NCBI GenBank assembly: GCA_900618425.1
Contig: UZAN01039754.1
Coordinates: 1 to 64,000, forward strand
Reading direction: 5' to 3'
DNA: 64,000 nucleotides
Origin: Echinostoma caproni
Lineage: Eukaryota > Platyhelminthes > Trematoda > Plagiorchiida > Echinostomatidae
Numbering within the stretch: the stretch's first letter is position 1; each line of letters starts with the position of its first letter. Below the pieces are notes generated by a model. The model saw nothing but the letters and a program-made list of their open reading frames with translations, searched no databases and was not told the DNA's origin. Positions 36,126 to 47,693 of this stretch are shown piece by piece. A program made the position numbers and the translations under genes.

Positions 36126-36281
36126 CCAGTTGACCGTTGAAAACATTATTCTTATTAGCATGCCATCAAAATGGCCTTTGTTTAAATTCTTTACCTGAAT
36201 GGAAGATGTTGGAATATTATTGTGTGACTCTGTTATAAAGACATCTGTAGGCAACGAGCCCATCGGTATTCCGTCCTTCCA
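36126..36281 (-). pseudogene. Possible Penelope-like reverse transcriptase fragment
   Basis: The minus frame begins WKDGIPMGSLPTDVFITES. This resembles the GIPMGSPLGPxLADVFM block of Penelope-like polymerases with a short deletion. It ends at a TAG after about 50 codons. The match is short. The presence of hammerhead-type ends in the window makes a Penelope source reasonable. Confidence 0.35.
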
Positions 36282-36929
36282 TCATTACTACCAATGAATT
36301 TGAAAAATAAAACAAATGCTTGATATTATCTTTTGGAATACCATTATCAATATAACTACTTCAAACGTCTATCACTCTAAAGGAAGTAGCTGGACACATG
36401 CTGACGTGTGCTGCGAAGACGAGTCTATACAACGCTCAGTTTATAGGAGTCTCACTTCGTTGGGATTACACATTCATCTTTCGTGTTTCATGCCATTTAA
36501 GTGAAAGCAAAACCTTATTGACCGTCCCTCCGACAGAGCGCATTGAGTTCGCCCTGGCGATAAGATTGTTATTGTGGCTAATCTTCCCACAAACTGGATA
36601 TCCGAACAGATTTCTGGGGAGTCTACGGAAATGTCAAACAGAGGTGGGGGGGGGGAGGAAACTGCTGGAGTAGAAAAAAAGCAAGTTTGTCTTATACATG
36701 TGGCACTGTAAAAGGGATACCAGCTCGAAAGTTGATAACTACCAACAGTTGAACAGTCTACGCCGGTAAACTCCGCATCACATTCGTATCTCGGCCAGCG
36801 ATTTGGCTGCAAATCAAGCATGAAGCTCATATTTTGCAACTTCAATTGGTATTTATTTTTTCGCATGCTCCGCTGGGATAACTTACATTGATTGCAAGAG
36901 CAAGCTCTTGCCTTAGCGAGTTAGCGGAC

Positions 36930-38140
36930 CTGTTCAGGTTTGGTTGTCCACTGGGGTGGGTTTATTCATCATCAATCGCATCTTGATCAAGTTCAAGGAC
37001 ACCAGTGCTTTCTTACATGAGCACGTTTATAAAATCTTAATATGCTGTCACGCAAACCGCACATTTTGTGAATTATGCTAACAAAGCGAGAGAAAATTTC
37101 CAGTGGATTATCAAAACACAGACAAGGAAAACATTGTAGCGCAGGTTGACACTTCGGTCTCAGACAGCGCAGTACCAAAAAGTGCAAATTTCTCATATTT
37201 TAGCAAGCAATGCTCGTTCCCTGTTGGAAAAGGTCGACGAATTAGTAGAAAACATTGCAGGAAAAAAGAAGCAAAAAATTTGGGATTACCATGCTACAAG
37301 AATGGGGGTTGTATGAAGAAACTCTCAGTGAAATGGAACACCTGCGCTGGTATAACTTGTATCGAGTTCACCGTCCCACGGGCGTCCTTAAACGAAGCGC
37401 AATTGTTGTAACTTGTGTTGAAAACAATTGGAGTAACTCAACTGCCTTGGCCTAAGAACACTGGCTGGAAAAAATCATTTGCCACTTCGTTGAATAAAAG
37501 CCTCACTTCTTTGAGTGGGTTTCGTTCCATATTTCTTGGAAACACCTGGCACCTGCAATACCAACATCAGACCTCAAAAGGTTTTCTGATATTTTATCTA
37601 CCTGCAGCGTCACTCGAATAAGTAACGGTTTGTGTATATTTGATGGTAATTTTAACAGACACGATAAAATGTTCCTCACCACATAGGGTCTACAAACTTT
37701 GGTACAGTTTCCTACCAGATCAAATGCACAAGTAAACTTTTACAAATGAATCGGAAATTTTCTAATTCAAGAAACATGCTTCTATGTGTAGCACTGATAA
37801 TTGTATCTTAAAAGTGCGCCAGACTGTATACAGCAAAACTAACCTGTATATATTTTTAAGAAGACTATCCCATACAATGAGTCAAAGAAACTGCTCATCG
37901 GATAATCCAGAATGGCTCAGATCCTCGATTACTGTCATAAAATGTTCGGTGTTTTCAGATCAGAATCCTTCTGTGCCTCCACGGAAACGTTACTGGCTAC
38001 CTTAAGTTGTACTTTGATCACTGCTGCCCAGATGAAATGTCCTACATCCATAAAGATAGATATTCATCACCGTCACTGAAACAGTTGCACAGGCGGAAAG
38101 CATAGGCTTATGAATATGGACAGAGAACCCACGTCAAGAG
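36930..38140. other. Intron of the main gene, nothing certain
   Basis: Three overlapping plus-strand frames of 66-102 codons at 37103-37621 contain basic and cysteine-bearing stretches (GKGRRISRKHCRKKEAK), but no start, splice pair or domain supports any of them. Confidence 0.3.
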
Positions 38141-38149
38141 GCTTACAAG

Positions 38150-39430
38150 GTTGATCAAATCTGAAATCAATCGTTTAACTAAATCGTACGTATTAACTAT
38201 CCTGAGAAGCTTCAGTTATCGTGGCATATTGAGAGCTATCAGATGCCTGTGTAGTAGTACCAGTAAACACAAAAGGAAAAATGTCGACTTTGGAAGACTC
38301 AGTTCCGTGGTTAGTCCAATTTCACAATGCAGTTCCACCAGACTTCGTCAACTCTACCACCAACGATCAAACCGGCCTCGGTCCTCCAACAGTTACTGAT
38401 AACGAAGATGAATAATGTTTCTGGTCCGGATGAATGATCACCCGTGGCACTCAAGGTGTCTGCGGACATTTGTATTCCCATCATCTAACCTAATGAATGA
38501 CTGTCTGGTAAGTGGAGAATACCAGACATTTCGAGGCTGGCCAAGATAAATCCCGCCCCCCGTCTCCCAAAGAAACCTGAGAAGTACTGTCCAAACGCCT
38601 ACATGTCAGTCATGCTAAAATTATTTGAGAGTTGCTACTGTGGGTTGTCCTTGAATCTGTCAAAAATGACATACATCAATTTGCATACATGGCTCTTCGC
38701 GCTCAACGGTTGATGTCGTTGTTTGCCCTGTTCACTCAATACTTTCGGCTCTAGATCTGAAGTGTGGGACCGTCAGATGGGTGTTCTTAAGCTATAAAAA
38801 CGCACTTGATGTTCTTAATCGATCGGTTTTGCTCAATCTGATTGCCGAAAATGGTGTTAATCTAAACGTTTGCCGATTAGTCCGCGATTACTTCACGGAT
38901 GGATAGCATTCCACAGGCTTCAACGGCGAGAAATGTTCTACTCCTCCGGTCGCTTCTGGTGTTCTGCAATGTGCGATTTATTTCCCGTTTTCCTTTCCAA
39001 TGTGTCAGACAAGTTCCCATTCCGTCTACATTTATTGGCTTTAAATACGCGGACGATATTGTTTTAGGTTGCGAAGCACTCACATCTGAAGAGGTTTTCA
39101 GAAATGCAGAGCAACCCCAAAGATGTCGTTAGTTTTTCCCTGTCCCGTTCAGTCTCCCTGAAATCTAAATGTCAAGGTGTTGTTTTCTCTGTTGGCCGAC
39201 GAACCATATGCAGTCTTCACAAATACGTTTTCTGCCCTGTCTACAAATCATAAACCCATACGGACATCAACAATGGTAAAATACCTTTGCGTCGCATTAT
39301 CACACAATTTATCACGGTCACTGCACATTCAGGACACATTCCGTAATGCTAGAAAACTTTCAAATTTCTCACTCCGATTGAGAATACTTCATGTTCCACA
39401 CACAAGTTCATTGTTTGGTTTGTGAATACA
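38150..39430 (+). mobile_element. CR1-like non-LTR retrotransposon remnant
   Basis: The plus strand shows, in broken frames, a linker helix (INRLTKSYVLTILRSFS), then YKNALDVLNRSVLLNLIAENG near 38790-38850 (the motif A region), FKYADDIVLG at about 39040-39070 (an intact YADD catalytic box), and VKYLCVALSHNLSRSLHIQD with FRNARKLSNFSLRLRILH near 39270-39390. The order and spacing fit a CR1-type polymerase. Frameshifts and stops make it inactive. Confidence 0.65.
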
Positions 39431-40130
39431 TGCGTAATACCCTAACGGCTGTGNGCTGTGCTGTTTCCCAGTAATTTCCCTCAGTATACTGAAAAAAGAA
39501 TTTCATTTTCTGCCAAGATTTCTAAAACACATTTCGAAATGCAGCGGCATCATTAGAGTTAAACTTGCAGACTCTATAGTGGACAGACATTTACAATCAT
39601 GTGAAAATTTTAGCGCCAAAATACTTTGAAACATTCATCACCAATTACACGATAGACTTTCAAAAGGTGTACGGACATCATCCACATACTCAACGTCAAA
39701 GCTTATATTTACACGTACCTGTTCATAATAACATTCTATTTTACCATATTTTGCAAGTCTCCTTGTTGACATGAGGAGTTTCCACAAACTTAGTTAATTG
39801 CTTGTTTCATTAACAGAGAAGATATTTAGTAATTTCAGTTTCATTTTGTATCATTAGTCACCTTTGTATCCATAAATATGATGCAACATGCAAAAAACTC
39901 GTCCATCTGGGTGCATAATGCTACTACTGACTTAAAAAAACTTGAAGCTTGGAGTCACAAGATCAATCACAAGTGCACCATCTCAATTCACACCTTCCTT
40001 AATCAGGTAGCTTGATGGACTTGGTTGGTAAGATTCTCCCCTCATAAAATGTTCATGGCTAGGAATAATGTAGAATGGTTGTAGCTCGAGATGTAGATGT
40101 TGGTGTTGGTGTGTTCTCCGAGCTAGAAGT

Positions 40131-40172
40131 CGCATTGATGATGTTCCCTAACCGGGCTACGAAACGTCTGCG
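40131..40172 (+). ncRNA. Hammerhead-ribozyme-like fold with long extended helix I
   Basis: The plus strand reads CGCA, TTGATGA, a GTTCCC/GGGCTAC helix II region, GAAACGTC and TGCG. CGCA pairs with TGCG as helix I. Beyond a small internal loop, GTGTTCTCCGAGCTAGAAGT (40111-40130) pairs with ACTTCTAGCTCGGGGAACAC (40179-40198), with two mismatches, extending helix I by about 20 pairs. The sequence family (GATGATGT...ACGAAACGTCTGC) is that of hammerheads in Penelope-like elements. The first core base is T where C is expected (TTGATGA for CTGATGA), which should lower activity. Confidence 0.7.
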
Positions 40173-41184
40173 AACAGCACTTCTAGCTCGGGGAACACAC
40201 CGATACCAATGCTCATGTATATCCATCAAAGCGGATTTGATACCGCATCGCCACAGCATTGAGAGCAATATGAATTCGCACCCACTATCCCCCTTTGTGG
40301 GTATAAAAACAATTGGTGAATACAGTGTGTCTCGTCATTACACCCACACTATTTTCACTCACCAATCCCAATTTTCACCACATCCGGTCTAGATACTCAT
40401 CCCGGAAAGGGCGACAGCCAGGTTTTTGAAATGTTGTTTTGTTTTATGCATGTCATTACCACCCCCTATCCACCCTAGTCATATTACTCTATCCTCCCCT
40501 TGTGTCCCAAGGTAAATGTCACTGATATCTTAATGCTGACTCGGTCAGGCCAACTGCCCTGGGGTCAGACGAGTATATCATTTACATTCAGTCTATGACA
40601 CCTCAGATTCGGCCGTCATTTTGGTCCAAAAATGCGTCATGTTATTTATTAAACTTGAACAGTTGTGCAGTGGATCCTTGATTTTTGGGTCACATCTCGT
40701 TATGAAGACAATATATATTCTAAAATAGTATTATTTCTGTCAGTTTGGGTCGGATCCGACAACAGGAACTGTAGACCAAGCATGACTCAGTAACAATGCC
40801 TCACTCATACATGGGATTTTCTCAGGTTGAAAGGGAGATATCCCAATCGATTTTCAGGTCAAAGGTCACGAAGCTCAGCCAAACAGGATTATGGTTTGGA
40901 TGGGCAGAGTTAAGATGACATTAAGCCATCAAACAAGTTTTCTGCTCGTCGGGTTAAAAGGGTGAGGGGGCTTGCCAAATCAGATCGATTTGTAGACGGT
41001 TAAGGTCACAAGCACAAACTGAGGCACACCTCTGAGACCCAGAAAAATCAACTTGACTGTAAGACGAAACGCCCCTTTTGTCTGGTGTATAGTTATCTCC
41101 CATGTGATCTGACATCTATGGTTGAAACTGTTTAACACTTGACATCAGCGCCAGTCCAGTTGTTTCGAAAAACAATGCAAAATT

Positions 41185-41376
41185 ATGCAATCAAGTCGGG
41201 GTGAAATAGAAGACAGTGTGTGGAGAGAACTGATGCTGTACGCTAATTTGTCGGAGCTTTCAAACAGTTCGGAAGAAAAAAGCAAGATTCAAGTGCAACA
41301 ATACAAGCAGTACGTAGAATCAAGACCGAAAGCTGAAATATGTCGGGCGAGGTCAACCCCACGGCAAGTGAACTGA
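41185..41376 (+). CDS. Unassigned plus-strand open frame inside a foldback
   Basis: A 63-codon frame starts at ATG with MQSSRGEIEDSVWRELMLYA and runs through a charged helical part (SNSSEEKSKIQVQQYKQYVE). It runs into the left arm of the inverted repeat at 41348. It could be a gag-like remnant of the element or chance. Confidence 0.2.
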   Translation: MQSSRGEIEDSVWRELMLYANLSELSNSSEEKSKIQVQQYKQYVESRPKAEICRARSTPRQVN

Positions 41377-41640
41377 GTGTGTCAAAATATTATGGGCGCA
41401 CAGAACGGGAGAATGTAATCCGATTAGCAACACCTAACCGATTGCCATCAAGGTTGCATTCCAGTCACGTAACAACGGTTTGAAAGAGGAAGCGGAATCA
41501 GTCAGACCGTTTTTACCTAATTGCAATGCATCACTGTAGGAAATAAGTGGTTTGTCGCTAATCCGGTTACATTATCCCGTTCTGTGCCCATAATAGTTGT
41601 TGGCATAATCAGTTAATTTGCCACGGAGTTGACCCCTCGA
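41348..41640. repeat. Foldback element with arms of about 80 bases
   Basis: The left arm (41348-41428; ...TATTATGGGCGCACAGAACGG, then GAGAATGTAATCCGATTAGC) is complementary to the right arm (41552-41640; GCTAATCCGGTTACATTATC, then CCGTTCTGTGCCCATAATA...). The inner 40 bases pair almost perfectly. Outer parts (CGAGG-TCAAC...CACGG, TTCACTT/AGTTAAT) pair with gaps. The loop is about 120 bases. No transposase is visible. Confidence 0.7.
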
Positions 41641-41892
41641 GGCATATGTCTTCTCTCAGCCTTGGTGCGATGAATGAAGCGAACCGAGTGTTTCAAATTA
41701 CGTAGAATTCCTCAGCATGAGCCATTAAACGGTCTACAAGCTATTTTGTGGTGGATAGTTGTTATCAAAATGAATCATCAGTATCGTTTTTTAAAAATAT
41801 TCAGAAATTGCCGCATGTTTCCCTAGTATTTTAGTTGATACCCGTCGTGATTAGTTGTATATCTCCAGGGCCAACAACTGACTGGTCACCTC

Positions 41893-42060
41893 TAAAGGGC
41901 GGGATGGCCCGATGGTAACGTCACCAAATTATCACCCCGGAGGACATGTGTTCGAATCCTGCCACCACCGCCTGACCTTCCCCATCGTGTGTTGTACGGC
42001 AGCCCTTTGATTGGCCGCTTCATCCTAACTGAAAATTGTATCAGTAAATTGAAGAGGAAG
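41893..42060 (+). repeat. SINE with tRNA-like head
   Basis: GGGATGGCCCGATGG serves as the A-box region and TGTTCGAATCC as the B box. The body and end (GTTGTACGGCAGCCCTTTGA, GAAAATTGTATCAG) match the 31.5 kb unit. Confidence 0.7.
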
Positions 42061-42109
42061 AAAAAGCAACTAGATATAATAAAATTGGAAATAGTGTTCA
42101 ATCCATATG

Positions 42110-42240
42110 TGAATTGGTCATTACGGTGGTGCCATATCCGTCTCTCATGCGAGGGGCCCGAGTTCAAATCCCAATTCTGGAGGTGGACATGAAATATCGG
42201 TGAATTCTTGTGAGAGGTAGTCTCAAGTTTGCTACTCACT
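42110..42240 (+). repeat. Second tRNA-like SINE head, different family
   Basis: ACGGTGGTGCCATATCC is followed by GAGTTCAAATCCC, a good B box. The sequence after the B box differs from that of the neighbouring SINE, so this is probably another family or a very diverged copy. Confidence 0.45.
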
Positions 42241-42599
42241 AATTGGTGTTTTCACAGTCAAACAAAGAACTGAATTTTCCAGAATAATGTCTCCTGGTGA
42301 GAGTCCAGAACATGTTCAATCGCCGAAATTTGGGATAGCTACATCATATATAGAAACCCGTGCGTGAAACTTGTTTGAGAGAACAGAGGGCGGTATGAGG
42401 ATACCTTGGCTCATAAGTTTATTTCTAAATACGGAATGTCGGCACTGAAGCATGCCGCACCCACTTCCTTTGATAAGCATGAAGCAACCGATTCCTAAAT
42501 GTGCAATTTTGCGAAGTGTTCTGTGTAGGTGAAAAATTCGCATTGCAGCTTCTATATCTTTTGTCATGTGTCCATTAGCCCCAATTGACTACGATCATT

Positions 42600-43010
42600 T
42601 TCGAAACTGAAACGGTAGAAGCCAAATTGTTGATATTGCGTAGGAATTCATCCCCTGGGGAAGACAACATCCACCCACAGACTTTGACTTCCATAAAAAT
42701 ACCTATGTGAAATAACCTCTACTCATTACCTAAGTACGTTTAACAAGACGATGAATCCTCCGTCCCGGAAGCATCAATTTACAGAGGGAGCTGCCAAAGA
42801 GATCCTCGTAATTACCGTCCAGGTACACTTCTTTCTGTTCTGTCAGGAGTAATGCAATCAATTATTACTGATTCTCTGATCCTCTTATATCAAATGCAAC
42901 ATCAATCTAACCATCCTTGTAGTAATTAACTAGCCTTATCCAGAAGTGACCAACTCCGGAGAAATCCTTTTGAACAGTTACTCCAAAAGAGTCGGCTAGA
43001 TTGTAGGCCC
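42600..43010 (+). pseudogene. Non-LTR reverse transcriptase N-terminal fragment (CR1-like)
   Basis: The plus strand reads SSPGEDNIHPQTL near 42650 and YRGSCQRDPRNYRPGTLLSV with LSGVMQSIITDSL near 42780-42880. These match the S-PG-DGIHP and KKG-R-DP-NYRPISL-SV blocks at the start of CR1-type polymerases. The remainder of the domain is missing or unreadable. Confidence 0.55.
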
Positions 43011-43365
43011 CGCTGTTTTAGCTTCAGAGTATATTAAACTTATATCTCTCCTCCACCTCAAGTTGTTTGTGCTCCGAACATTCACTTAAGTCATGAACCA
43101 TTGAAACATAGTACTTTCCGCACCTATCAGTGAACGTTATAAGTTTTTCACTGCACTTCCATTCGAACCCGATGTGTGCAGATAGTGTGAAACTCAATAA
43201 GCTGGACCTTGTAAATTACCCAGAGTAAAAATTTGAGTTTGATCACTTGACATTACATGGTTTCCGTTACTCCATACCATCAGCAGTGATCCTGGTTCGT
43301 ACGCGATTCTCAGATTCATCGCGTAGAAAAACATGTTTGAGTTTTCATATTTTATTGATTTTGGC

Positions 43366-43413
43366 CATCATCATCATCATCATCATCATCATCGTCGTCG
43401 TCGTCGTCGCCGT
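43366..43413. repeat. Microsatellite (CAT)n followed by (CGT)n
   Basis: About nine CAT units run straight into about six CGT units. It directly abuts the 3' end of the minus-strand RTE copy, and a degenerate version (TCATCACCATCATTG) stands in the same place in the copy at 1.2 kb. It is therefore probably the expanded 3' tail of the retrotransposon. Confidence 0.85.
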
Positions 43414-44930
43414 ACGATGGAATACAGTGAAACAAACTTCACTGATGGCTGCTTATATCACAATGCAAAATAACTGATAACCTAACATGGAGATGGATTG
43501 GGCCTATTTTATGAATGGAGAGGGAAACAGAACCCTTTGGACAACACTCAAGGTGCTCAATATAGTTGCACACCCGCCCTTTCAAACATTCTCGCCTGAT
43601 GAGAAGTGCCAGATAAAACGCCACTGCTTTTTGTTCAATTCAGTGTCTCTAACCAGTCAACCAGACGACCATTTACGGAGTACTTTGGACGTCAGCCTGG
43701 GAGACGAAAGACGCCTACGCTACTCAATCGTTCAGTGAACTTTAGTGTGCCTCGTCTGCAAGTCGTTTCATGGTCGTCGATTGATTTTCTCCAGCCCGGA
43801 GGGGAAACTGCAAACAAACCTTGGCGCGGTTGATTACTGTTAAACATTTGTAATACAGGTCTTAACCAGCGAAGTCTAATAATCTGAGTTTGGTTTGATA
43901 GTGAACTTTTTCCGCTAAATTCCCATGCACAGGAACTAAATCTAGGTTACTAGCCTGCCCACTCTATTCCATTGCCGACAAACTAAGTAAGCATCGATTA
44001 CCAACAACTTCTAATGAATGCATGTCTTCTCCAAGCAAAAGCTGTTTGACAGACTGACAGAACGGTGACATCAGTGAATGATCACTTCGATGTCCCGAGC
44101 GTTTTACTCCTGTAAACGCAGTAAGAGTCATGGAAATACGGGCGGTTATCTTCTTTGTTGCGCTATTGTCATTGGTCCAGCAAGTGCTTGGGTAGAAGGA
44201 GCAATATATAATAAATAATTCTTAACCATCTATTTTCAAACCGGGGCTCGTCAAAACCAATATTAGGGTATCTCTTTGCACTTTGAAGGTACAAAATACA
44301 CAACAGATAGAGTAACAGAGGTTTTTAGTCTGTGGTGTGGTATATGTGCGTCTTGTATACACTCGAACAGACGAACGATGCAGTCCTCACACTAAATCAC
44401 ACAACTTTTCTACAGTTGTCCGTTCAGTGCCAACATTTTGGAGACCATATTGTGCTTCTCTACAGTATTTTTTCTACGACGAAATTAAGCAGGAAGTGGC
44501 ACCCTTGATTAATAGCAATGCTGATTTTGAACCATCTGCTTAGCTGTCTGTTCATCAGAACCCAACCAGAAGCATAAAAGTACGATGATTTCAGTAGTTT
44601 AGCATACTTCTGGGGCATTTCTTTGCAAAAGAGGGACTTGGAGAGAGCCCTTTGGTGAAGTGAATCGGAAATTTGTCTTAGATCAGAGAACACCGCGATC
44701 ATTGGCCTAGGATCTGTTAAACATAATTCCACGGCTTAATGCAACGTAAAGATTTAGTCGGGATGATGCTTGTTGTTTAAGGGAATTGATTTCTCTTAAA
44801 GGAGTCGGATGTCGAGGTAGGGCGGAGAATAATGCTTTGGTGACGCTGTGGTTTTTACAGTCGTTGCAAGATCTCTGCTTGAAACTTGAAACGATCATTG
44901 ATACCCCAAGATAATGAAAGGCACTCGTGC
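43414..44930 (-). mobile_element. RTE-like 3' half, broken
   Basis: On the minus strand the 3' region (43414-43830) matches 1200-1630 in blocks such as ACAGTGAA-C-AACTTCA and GAGGACATGGATTGG-like sequence. The part at 43950-44330 aligns with the C-terminal coding region of the 1.6-2.2 kb copy (CATCGATTACC, GAAATACGGGCGGTTATC, TTTGCACTTTGA). Coding capacity is lost. It is the same subfamily as the 1.2-3.6 kb element. Confidence 0.6.
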
Positions 44931-45164
44931 CTCAAATTGGTATGCAGTAAGTCGAAAATAGAGTCTATGATATTATCACCTTCTTGAAAAGATTAGGAGG
45001 AAAGCCATCAGGTTCTGATGTTTTTGCTCTCAGAGATTGAATGCTTCCGTAAGATAATCATGTGACGTCGTTCCCGGAGCTTAGACTTCAACAAACTGAC
45101 CGACCATCATTGCAGACGAAATCTAAACGAACATAGATTGGGGATCCTCGTCAGTCCCGGTGTT

Positions 45165-45300
45165 AGCTGGTTGGCACAGTGGTAAGACGCTCTCGATCCA
45201 ATGGGTCCGGAGTGTAAAGCCCGGACGGGACGAGGGATATGTAGATGCATTTTCGTTGAACACCTATCTTTACGATACGGCACCAAAATGATCATAAGTT
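45165..45300 (+). repeat. tRNA-like SINE head
   Basis: TGGCACAGTGG is a clean A box. The B-box region (GGTCCGGAGTGTAAAGCCC) is changed. A body of about 90 bases follows. It sits between two RTE remnants. Confidence 0.4.
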
Positions 45301-45446
45301 GGGAGAGAATTACAGAAACAGAGCAATAGAGAAAACAAAAGTAATCAGTTATGGGGATGATGACGCTTTTGTTTGTTCATTGCACGCAATTTTCACATTT
45401 TTGTTCATTTTTTTTGGTATTAGATACAAAAAAGGGTGCATTCAAT

Positions 45447-46570
45447 CTAATGACTTCGGTTTGATTCCATAACCCATAGTGTCTCCAGCCAAAGAAAATC
45501 GGAAATTCGGAGCCCTAGCCGGGGAGCCGAAAAGCCTCTCCGAAAGACAAACCCGAGCGTAATCTCTTCAACCCTATACACGACATCGTAGACTGACCAC
45601 CTCGCTGCTTCTTCCAGCCCGGACCAATGTTTTTGAATAGAGCACAGGTTGACCGACGATGCAGTGGAATGGTTTTGCTCACTGGAAGAATATATGACCC
45701 TAACATATCGTCTGACCCCATCCTTACTCACCCGATGCTCCCACCATACGCTCGACATCGCGCAGACCACGGTTGTGGATGGCGGATAATCGGACATAAT
45801 CTGCTTGGAGATGCCAAGATAAGCAGCCGTAGAGCAACACGGTGCGTACCGTAGCGCAATACACACACCATTCACTGAATGCGATATGTCTCGCCGGCGC
45901 CAGAGGTGCCGCAGATCAGCGAACGTCAATCTAGCTTTGAATATGTATTCAGATTTCTCCTCGCCCAAACCTCGTCCAGGAGCTTTGCAGCTACCCAGGT
46001 AAGCAAAGCTTTCAACTACTTCCATTATGGTTGCACACCGGAGATTCCGAAATGGGTTCCTGCCAATCTTGCAACGACACCTTGCACTTTGAAGGTGGAA
46101 AGTACATACCATAACGAGTAACCTTAGCTGCCAAACAATTCAGTGTGTTTCAAATCGCCGGTGAGTTGTCATTGAGTAAGACAAGATCATCGGCATACTC
46201 AGTCGACGACTCTGTCTCCAGGAAGAATCTCCACGCCACCGTTCGTTATTTTAGCTAATGGTTTTTGACGAACATCATCTATGGCAAAGTTGAAGAGAAA
46301 CGAAGAGATAGGACAAACCTGTCGTACCCAACTGGTCACAGAAAATGAGGGTGAGGGTTTACCATAGGCTCTAATTTCCCCGAGGTCTGACGATAGTGTT
46401 CTTAGAAGCAGGAAATACCTCTCGGGTACTCCGTATCCTCGCAAATAGTTCCACAGCGCAGCGCGATCGCTGGGGGCGTAGGCCAGTCCGGTGCCGAAAA
46501 GCACAAAAATATTTTGTCGCGACGTTCTAGCCGCTGACGTACGATAAAGGTTTGATCTGTGCACCATAGA
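45447..46570 (-). mobile_element. RTE-like reverse transcriptase and C-terminal region, broken
   Basis: On the minus strand 46567-46199 carries FGTGLAYAPSDRAALWNYLR-like motif A to LW sequence and SWVRQVCPISSFLFNFAIDD (motif B). After a frameshift, EYADDLVLLND gives an intact YADD box at about 46195-46165. The C-terminal part (46112-45447) carries VVESFAYLGSCKAPGRG and later VWWEHRVSKDGVRRYV. It is a different subfamily from the 43.4-44.9 kb copy. Confidence 0.65.
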
Positions 46571-47627
46571 ACATCTAAGGATAGCTAAAGTTGAGTTTAT
46601 TGCTTCGGGAATGTATGGTTAACTGGAAGAAATGAGAACTGGGGCGTGAAGATGAAGTTTGAAGGATGGTAAGTCCACATCAGTGATTGAGATATCTAAG
46701 CGGTAGCCCACTTATGACTACTCACCCTCTCGGAAAGCGCGGTTTTAATTATCCTGCGCGATAACCGACGCATTAGAGATTATGTGTGCTTTAGAGTTTG
46801 ATAAACGTGTACTGTGAGGACGTTCAATCACTGGGCAGGAGAGCGATTAGATCTCTCAACAAAAGATCGTTGTTCTGATAACATTCTAAGCGCAAAGCAG
46901 TGGGTTCAACGGAGTAGAGGTCTAGCTAATTTGACTGATTACTCCTACAGCACTTTATCCACTGAGACAATGAGTCAAATGGAACTCACAACTTGGTTTG
47001 ATAAAAGTAATCTTGTGTACCTTGTCGGGGCAATGAAGTGCATCAGATATCACACCATGTGAAAATGCAAACTCCCCGAGGTCGTAAGTGATTTTGGTGG
47101 TTAATTGAATTGAGTTAATCTAATTCGTACAAAATGAAGTTCCCAAGAAGAACTATGCAGAGCAGTCCGCAGGAACTTGAATGTTGAGGCAGTTTGGGTG
47201 ATCCAAGTGGTTGTCAGTTCGAGTTGACATTTCATCTTGCACATTATTGAACTCCTATGAATTCGAGGATTTTCTGTCTACTAGATTATCTAACGCTGAA
47301 CATCATGCTTCCATCTCACATAATCTATTCATCATCCCCTATAACCCATCGATCCGTTGTTTGTATCAAAAATTCGTTAATGCAGATACGGTTTCATTTT
47401 TGTTTAAAAATCTTTTCCTCACTTCAGCTCCTGTTTGTGAGTTTAGAATAATGTTGTCAAAAAATTAATTCTGTTGTTTAATTCATATTCTTGAAAAGCA
47501 AATTCCTATTCTGACATTTGCTAGACACTACGAGAATATCACCTAATGAATTAATAACAGCTAAGTAACTATGGAAATAATAACAAAGTCCAATATAGAT
47601 TACGATGAAACATTTTGTGCAATATAC
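46571..47627. other. Intron of the main gene, nothing certain
   Basis: Possibly the upstream part of the RTE copy at 45.4-46.6 kb. No block I could name was found. A plus-strand frame of 82 codons at 46814 has no motif. Confidence 0.3.
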
Positions 47628-47693
47628 CTTCAATTTAGCATCATCCACGATCCTACCGCTAACGGTCGAATGACTTCTTCCCGTAAATGCCAT
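47628..47693 (-). CDS. Candidate alternative first coding exon
   Basis: An ATG in a near-ideal start context (AGAAATGG) opens 22 codons (MAFTGRSHSTVSGRIVDD, then AKLK) ending at a GTATAT donor in phase 0. The same phase is used by the next trusted exon downstream, 35387-35581. The peptide is Ser/Thr/Arg-rich like the gene. An AG lies just before the ATG (AAACAG), so it might instead be an internal exon in another phase. No TATA-like or other promoter element was identified. Confidence 0.3.

Noticed and set aside
36743..36806. Minus-strand peptide RYECDAEFTGVDCSTV, like the end of an EGF domain
   Set aside because: Only one C-x(7)-C piece is visible, the donor (GTAGTT) is weak, the phase differs from the gene, and no other EGF cysteines lie nearby.
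43366..43413. CRISPR-like or coding trinucleotide array
   Set aside because: It is a plain microsatellite without spacers and lies at a retrotransposon 3' end.
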